Assembly (NCBI GenBank): GCA_913061235.1
Contig: CAJXTB010000018.1
Coordinates: 1-64,000 of the forward strand
Length of the DNA: 64,000 nucleotides
Source: an uncultured Pseudomonadota bacterium
Lineage (GTDB): Bacteria > Myxococcota_A > UBA796 > GCA-2862545
Reading direction: 5' to 3'
Below, in pieces: positions 60,904-64,000 of the stretch. The notes under the pieces are model-generated. The model did no database searches and was not told the DNA's origin. It saw nothing but the letters and a program-made list of their open reading frames with translations. Position 1 is the first letter of the stretch. Each line of letters begins with the position of its first letter. A program made the position numbers and the translations under genes.

Positions 60904-61554
60904 ATGACGAGACGGTCGTACTCGTGCTCGCGTCCTGCGTTCCTCACCGGGACGAGCGCTGAATACTTAGGGCGTCGTCCGCTGCCAGGTGTTCTGTGCG
61001 GGCGCCCCAATGTTGTACTCCTCGGTCCACCTGGCTGCGGAAAGACGACCGTCGCCTGGTTCATCGCCGGCCCTGAAGCGCTGTACCTCGACAAGCACGG
61101 AACGCAGAACGCTCTCGTGGCTCATGTCCGCCGGGGTAGCTGGTCAACCCGCCTCTCTACGACACCCGCCCTCATCTTGGACGGCCCCGTGTGGCTGTCG
61201 CACCGCCCCGCAGCGGTGGATGCGCTGCGCGACCTATTGGACGTGCGCGAAGCCGCAGGGTTGCGCACGGTTCTGATTCAGGACCCACGCGGAGGCTCGG
61301 TCTATCCGCTGATCTCCGAGCGCTCACCAGGGTCCACGGTTCTCGTTGGACTGCGCTTTCCTGAGGGACGGAGTCGCAAACGATTCGTTCGCGCACATGT
61401 GGCAGACCTAGGTGTCGACCCGGCTTTTGGATACGGGCTGCTGTCGCTCAATCCCTGGACGTATCAGCGAGTTGCCGAAGAAGTCCACCGCCGTATCCGA
61501 CTGCAAGGGAACGCCCCTACAGACACGGACCCGGCGGACATCGTGAGCGTCTAG
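60904..61554 (+). CDS. Small P-loop ATPase, AAA+/DnaA-Hda-like
   Basis: A 216-residue protein. The Walker A motif is LLGPPGCGKTT (near residue 40) and a Walker B-like strand is ALILDGPVWL. The following helix and strand (AVDALRDLLDVREAAGLRTV then LIQDPRGG), the RFPEGRSRKRFVRAHVADLG stretch and the C-terminal helices resemble the order in the DnaA/Hda AAA+ core, though similarity is weak. There is no DNA-binding domain. The start at 60904 lies after the terminator. It is convergent with the mutase subunit, with stops overlapping by a few bases. Confidence 0.6.
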   Translation: MTRRSYSCSRPAFLTGTSAEYLGRRPLPGVLCGRPNVVLLGPPGCGKTTVAWFIAGPEALYLDKHGTQNALVAHVRRGSWSTRLSTTPALILDGPVWLSHRPAAVDALRDLLDVREAAGLRTVLIQDPRGGSVYPLISERSPGSTVLVGLRFPEGRSRKRFVRAHVADLGVDPAFGYGLLSLNPWTYQRVAEEVHRRIRLQGNAPTDTDPADIVSV

Positions 61555-61961
61555 CCGAACCGATTCGGTGCGTTGTCGTTGATGAAGGCCACGATGGTCT
61601 CGATGGGCGTACCCGGCGAGAACACTTCGCCAATACCAGTGGCACGCAATGCTTCGGCGTCTGCACGCGGAATGATTCCGCCAGCCACGACCAACACATC
61701 TCCCAAGCCTTCGCGCTTCAGCCCTTCGACAATCAGCGGTAGAAGCCGGTTGTGGGCGCCCGATAGAATCGAGAGCCCAACGACATGCACGTCCTCGTCC
61801 AGAGCGGTCCGGACAATCTGTTCGGGCGTTCGGTGCAGGCCCGAGTACACGACCTCCATGCCAGCATCACGCAGCCCGCGAGCCACGACCTTTGCACCCC
61901 GGTCATGTCCATCCAGGCCTGGTTTTGCCACCAGGACTCGAATGCGGTCTACACGGCTCAT
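61551..61961 (-). CDS. Methylmalonyl-CoA mutase, B12-binding (C-terminal) subunit
   Basis: A 136-residue cobalamin-binding domain protein. The B12-ligand motif DGHDRG is in LVAKPGLDGHDRGAKVV. SGLHRTPEQIV, GLSILSGAHN and VVAGGIIPRAD are typical of the mutase small subunit. With a large subunit it would turn methylmalonyl-CoA into succinyl-CoA; a stand-alone domain may belong to a two-subunit mutase or to a related acyl-CoA mutase. The start at 61961 overlaps the stop of the acyl-CoA dehydrogenase (ATGA). The large subunit is not in the window. Confidence 0.92.
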   Translation of the reverse strand: MSRVDRIRVLVAKPGLDGHDRGAKVVARGLRDAGMEVVYSGLHRTPEQIVRTALDEDVHVVGLSILSGAHNRLLPLIVEGLKREGLGDVLVVAGGIIPRADAEALRATGIGEVFSPGTPIETIVAFINDNAPNRFG

Positions 61962-63100
61962 CCCAAGACACCCTTGGCGATAACAATGCGCTGAATCTCG
62001 GAAGTGCCTTCGTACAAAGTGGTGATGCGGGCGTCTCTGTACAAGCGCTCCACTTCGTATTCCTTGCTGAAGCCGTAGCCACCGAAGATCTGGATGGCCT
62101 CGTACGCACAGAAGTTCGCGGTCTCTGTCGCTGCGAGCTTGGCCATGGAGCAGTAGTGACTGGCTTCCTTGCTGGCGCCTTGGTCCTTGAGGTGCGCTGC
62201 CTTCCACGTCAACAGACGGGCTTGCTCAATACGCGTAGCCATGTCGGCAATCTTCCACTGAATCGCCTGGTGACGAGCAATGGGCTTGCCGAAGGTCTCA
62301 CGCTGCTTGGCGTAGTCAACCGCGAGGTCGAGAGCGCGCTGAGCAATGCCGACACCTTGAGCCGCGATACCAATGCGACCGCCGTCCAGCGTAGCCATGG
62401 CCACGGTGAAGCCCTGGTCTTCGGTGTGCAGTAGGTTCTCAGACGGAACGTGAACACCGTCGAAGTTGAGTGCGGAAGTGTGCGAGCACTTGATGCCCAT
62501 CTTCTCTTCGACCTTACCGACCGAGTAGCCTTCGTAGTTGCTCTCGAGGATGAAGGCCGAGACAGCCTTGTGCCGCTTGGACGGGTCAGACGACGCATAG
62601 GTGACAATGGTGTCAGCCTGCGGACCGTTCGTGATCCACATCTTGGTACCGTCGAGCACGTAGTCATCACCATCACGGGTGATCTTGGTCTTCTGTGCCC
62701 CCGCGTCACTTCCCGCTTCGGGCTCGGTGAGTGCGTAGCAGCCCATCTTCTCGGCCGACGCCAAAGGCGGCAAGTACTTGAGCTTCTGGGCGTGAGTGCC
62801 AAAGGCAAGGATGGGCCAAGACACCAAGCTGTTCTGGCAGCTCATGATGACGCCGACACCTGCATCTGCGTAACAAACTTCTTCGAGCGCCAAGATGTAG
62901 CTGAAGATGTCCATTCCAGCACCGCCGTACTCCTCGGGAATGAACATGCCCATGAAGCCCATCTCGCCCAGCTGCGCGACGAGGTCGGCCGGGAATTGGT
63001 GGCTTTGGTCGCGTGCGGTTGCACCTGGCATGATCTCGTTGCGGGCAAAGTCACGTGCGAGCTCGCGAATCTGCTGGTGTTCGTCGGAAAGCGTGAACAT
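61958..63100 (-). CDS. Acyl-CoA dehydrogenase
   Basis: A 380-residue FAD enzyme that oxidises acyl-CoA to enoyl-CoA and passes electrons to ETF. Motifs are CYALTEPEAGSDAG, KMWITNGPQAD, RIGIAAQGVGIAQRALD, the IFGGYGFSKEYEVERLYRDARI stretch, and LYEGTSEIQRIVIA near the end. The Glu in YEGTSE marks the short or medium-chain, isovaleryl/butyryl-like group. ATG at 63100 has GGAG 7 bases upstream; an ATG at 63112 is possible and adds 4 residues. It is coupled to the mutase subunit, which suggests use in branched-chain or propionate-type metabolism. Confidence 0.95.
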   Translation of the reverse strand: MFTLSDEHQQIRELARDFARNEIMPGATARDQSHQFPADLVAQLGEMGFMGMFIPEEYGGAGMDIFSYILALEEVCYADAGVGVIMSCQNSLVSWPILAFGTHAQKLKYLPPLASAEKMGCYALTEPEAGSDAGAQKTKITRDGDDYVLDGTKMWITNGPQADTIVTYASSDPSKRHKAVSAFILESNYEGYSVGKVEEKMGIKCSHTSALNFDGVHVPSENLLHTEDQGFTVAMATLDGGRIGIAAQGVGIAQRALDLAVDYAKQRETFGKPIARHQAIQWKIADMATRIEQARLLTWKAAHLKDQGASKEASHYCSMAKLAATETANFCAYEAIQIFGGYGFSKEYEVERLYRDARITTLYEGTSEIQRIVIAKGVLG

Positions 63101-63400
63101 AGTGGACTCCATAGGGTTCTGGCGGCCTGTGTAACGTCCTTACCCGAGCGCTGAAATCGCACAATTCGCGGCACCCCCAAATGGGGTGAAGTGAGCCCGT
63201 CAAATCCCATTGCGGTTCGCCGCGTTCCGCACCGATATTCGTGGACATGCGGGCGGTCAGCTTGCGGCTCACAGCCATCACAGCGCGCACCGCAAGCGAC
63301 CCGAGTTCGGACAGCCGGAGAAGGTCTCCGCGCCGTAACGAACTCCCGAAACGAGAGCGTTGCGAGCCCTGATGGCCGACTGGTGACTACCCGAATGGCC
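63101..63400. other. Intergenic region without a convincing gene
   Basis: About 300 bases between the acyl-CoA dehydrogenase start and the terminator of the hydratase gene. It holds one small hairpin (CACCCC/GGGGTG, 63172-63188). A plus-strand frame at 63191-63457 has no ribosome site or family-like features. Promoters for the dehydrogenase should lie here, but I see no clear one. Confidence 0.5.
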
Positions 63401-63436
63401 AAAACCGTCGGCCCGCCAACGTCAGCGGGACGACGG
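63401..63436 (-). terminator. Rho-independent terminator after the enoyl-CoA hydratase gene
   Basis: On the minus strand, CCGTCG-T-CCCGC pairs with GCGGG-C-CGACGG (11 pairs, one mismatch, 8-base loop), followed by TTTT. It starts 8 bases after the stop of the hydratase gene. Confidence 0.75.
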
Positions 63437-63443
63437 CTCCAAG

Positions 63444-64000
63444 CTACTGCCCGGTAAAGTCGGCAGCGCGCTTTCCAAGGAACGCGGCCATGCCTTCGCG
63501 TTGGTCGGCGGTGCTGAAGCACAGTGCGAACAAGCTTCGCTCTGCCTTGAGTCCCGCTTCCAGACTGACGTCTTCGTTCTCGATGAGAGCACGCTTAGCC
63601 AAGCGCACAGCCACCGGACCGTTCTTCGCGATGGTCTCTGCTGTCTCAATCGCAGCCTCAAGAACGTCGCCTTCGACTAGACGGGAGGCGATGCCCATCT
63701 GGACCGCTTCAGCGGCCTTGACCATGCGGCCTGTCAGGCAGAGGTCCATGGCCTTGGCCATTCCCACCCGGCGAATGAGTCGCTGCGTGCCACCGAATCC
63801 AGGGATGACGCCGAGCTTGACTTCAGGCTGGCCAAACAGAGCGCGCTCTCCCGCCAAGACGATGTCACAGCACATGGCGAGCTCACAGCCACCACCCAGT
63901 GCAAATCCGTTGACCGCAGCAATGATGGGCACCTGCAGACGGTTCATGGCTTCACCCATGTCTTGTCCCGAACCGGCGAAGGCTTCGGCCTCTAGAGGGT
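63444..64000 (-). CDS. Enoyl-CoA hydratase/isomerase family protein (partial, 5' end outside window)
   Basis: A crotonase-fold enzyme cut off by the window edge; 185 codons are visible and the frame is open to 64000. The oxyanion-hole stretch AAVNGFALGGGCELAMCCD, the catalytic-Glu helix FGQPEVKLGVIPGFGGTQRL and GRMVKAAEAVQMGIASRLV are complete. The C-terminal end (QREGMAAFLGKRAADFTG) is usual. Residues next to the edge (EAEAFAGSGQDM) fit the AFxAG strand of the family. It hydrates enoyl-CoA in beta-oxidation or related paths and sits near the acyl-CoA dehydrogenase on the same strand. Confidence 0.93.
   Translation of the reverse strand, partial: PLEAEAFAGSGQDMGEAMNRLQVPIIAAVNGFALGGGCELAMCCDIVLAGERALFGQPEVKLGVIPGFGGTQRLIRRVGMAKAMDLCLTGRMVKAAEAVQMGIASRLVEGDVLEAAIETAETIAKNGPVAVRLAKRALIENEDVSLEAGLKAERSLFALCFSTADQREGMAAFLGKRAADFTGQ

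Noticed and set aside
63191-63457. An 88-codon plus-strand frame between the dehydrogenase and hydratase genes
   Set aside because: It has no ribosome site, has Arg/Ser-rich composition typical of non-coding frames, and runs across the hydratase terminator and into the hydratase 3' end.
1-64000. Mobile elements, prophage or integrated island
   Set aside because: No transposase, integrase, terminal repeats or target duplications were seen. The only tRNA-like gene has no adjacent integrase, and the neighbours are core genes.

Overview
The window looks like a chromosomal piece from a Gram-negative, predatory/myxobacterial-type bacterium (Myxococcota or a close relative such as Bradymonadota). 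The evidence is a secreted beta-helix protein with seven MopE-type metal-binding repeats and a MYXO-CTERM-like tail (42965-47017), several predicted lipoproteins with lipobox cysteines, an outer-membrane beta-barrel protein, and two membrane Ser/Thr kinases with PEGA-type C-termini. The DNA is moderately GC-rich, genes are dense, and short ATGA-type overlaps are common. I see no transposase, phage genes, CRISPR array or rRNA. One tRNA-like gene is present (52310-52386, minus).

Layout. 1-6209 (minus): smc-ftsY-zapA, followed by a structured stretch that may be 6S RNA. 6375-7799: gamma-carbonic anhydrase, a TM2 protein and a tiny lysine-rich protein. 7883-15414: a deoxynucleoside-use locus made of a minus-strand set clc-deoA-nupC and a divergent plus-strand set deoC-aldehyde dehydrogenase-half aldehyde dehydrogenase. 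15558-20836 (minus): a histidine kinase, then a lipoprotein/Ser-Thr kinase/beta-barrel trio that overlaps end to end. 20941-26099 (plus): acs, a von Willebrand A lipoprotein and a beta-propeller protein. 26139-30420: cyclophilin, low-molecular-weight phosphatase, a kinase-receiver pair and an exported protein. 30516-33766: argS and a convergent M20 dipeptidase. 33899-36241: a charged exported protein, slyX plus thioesterase, and a protein I do not recognise. 36238-42900 (plus): a JAMM-DinG helicase fusion, two uncharacterised proteins, a sulfotransferase and a thiolase. 42965-52214: the giant repeat protein, a Flp pilin, uup, an AckA-PduL fusion, an HD hydrolase and a lipoprotein. 52310-58120 (minus): the tRNA-like gene, rluB-scpB-scpA-usp, leucine dehydrogenase, and a degenerate radical-SAM-like protein with a partner. 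58148-64000: a sulfatase-like lipoprotein, a P-loop ATPase, a methylmalonyl-CoA mutase B12 subunit, an acyl-CoA dehydrogenase and a partial enoyl-CoA hydratase.

How genes work together. NupC, DeoA and DeoC would turn deoxynucleosides into glyceraldehyde-3-phosphate and acetaldehyde. The aldehyde dehydrogenase gives acetate, and both Acs and the AckA-PduL fusion interconvert acetate and acetyl-CoA. Smc, ScpA and ScpB together make a complete condensin, encoded at two places. Acyl-CoA dehydrogenase, enoyl-CoA hydratase, thiolase, leucine dehydrogenase and the mutase subunit point to fatty-acid and branched-chain amino-acid breakdown.

Most unusual items: the JAMM-DinG fusion, the AckA-PduL fusion, an Smc with arms about half as long again as usual, a radical-SAM-like protein that has lost its core cluster motif, a half-length aldehyde dehydrogenase without catalytic residues, the lipoprotein-kinase-barrel trio, and a tRNA-like gene with initiator-like ends but an abnormal anticodon arm.
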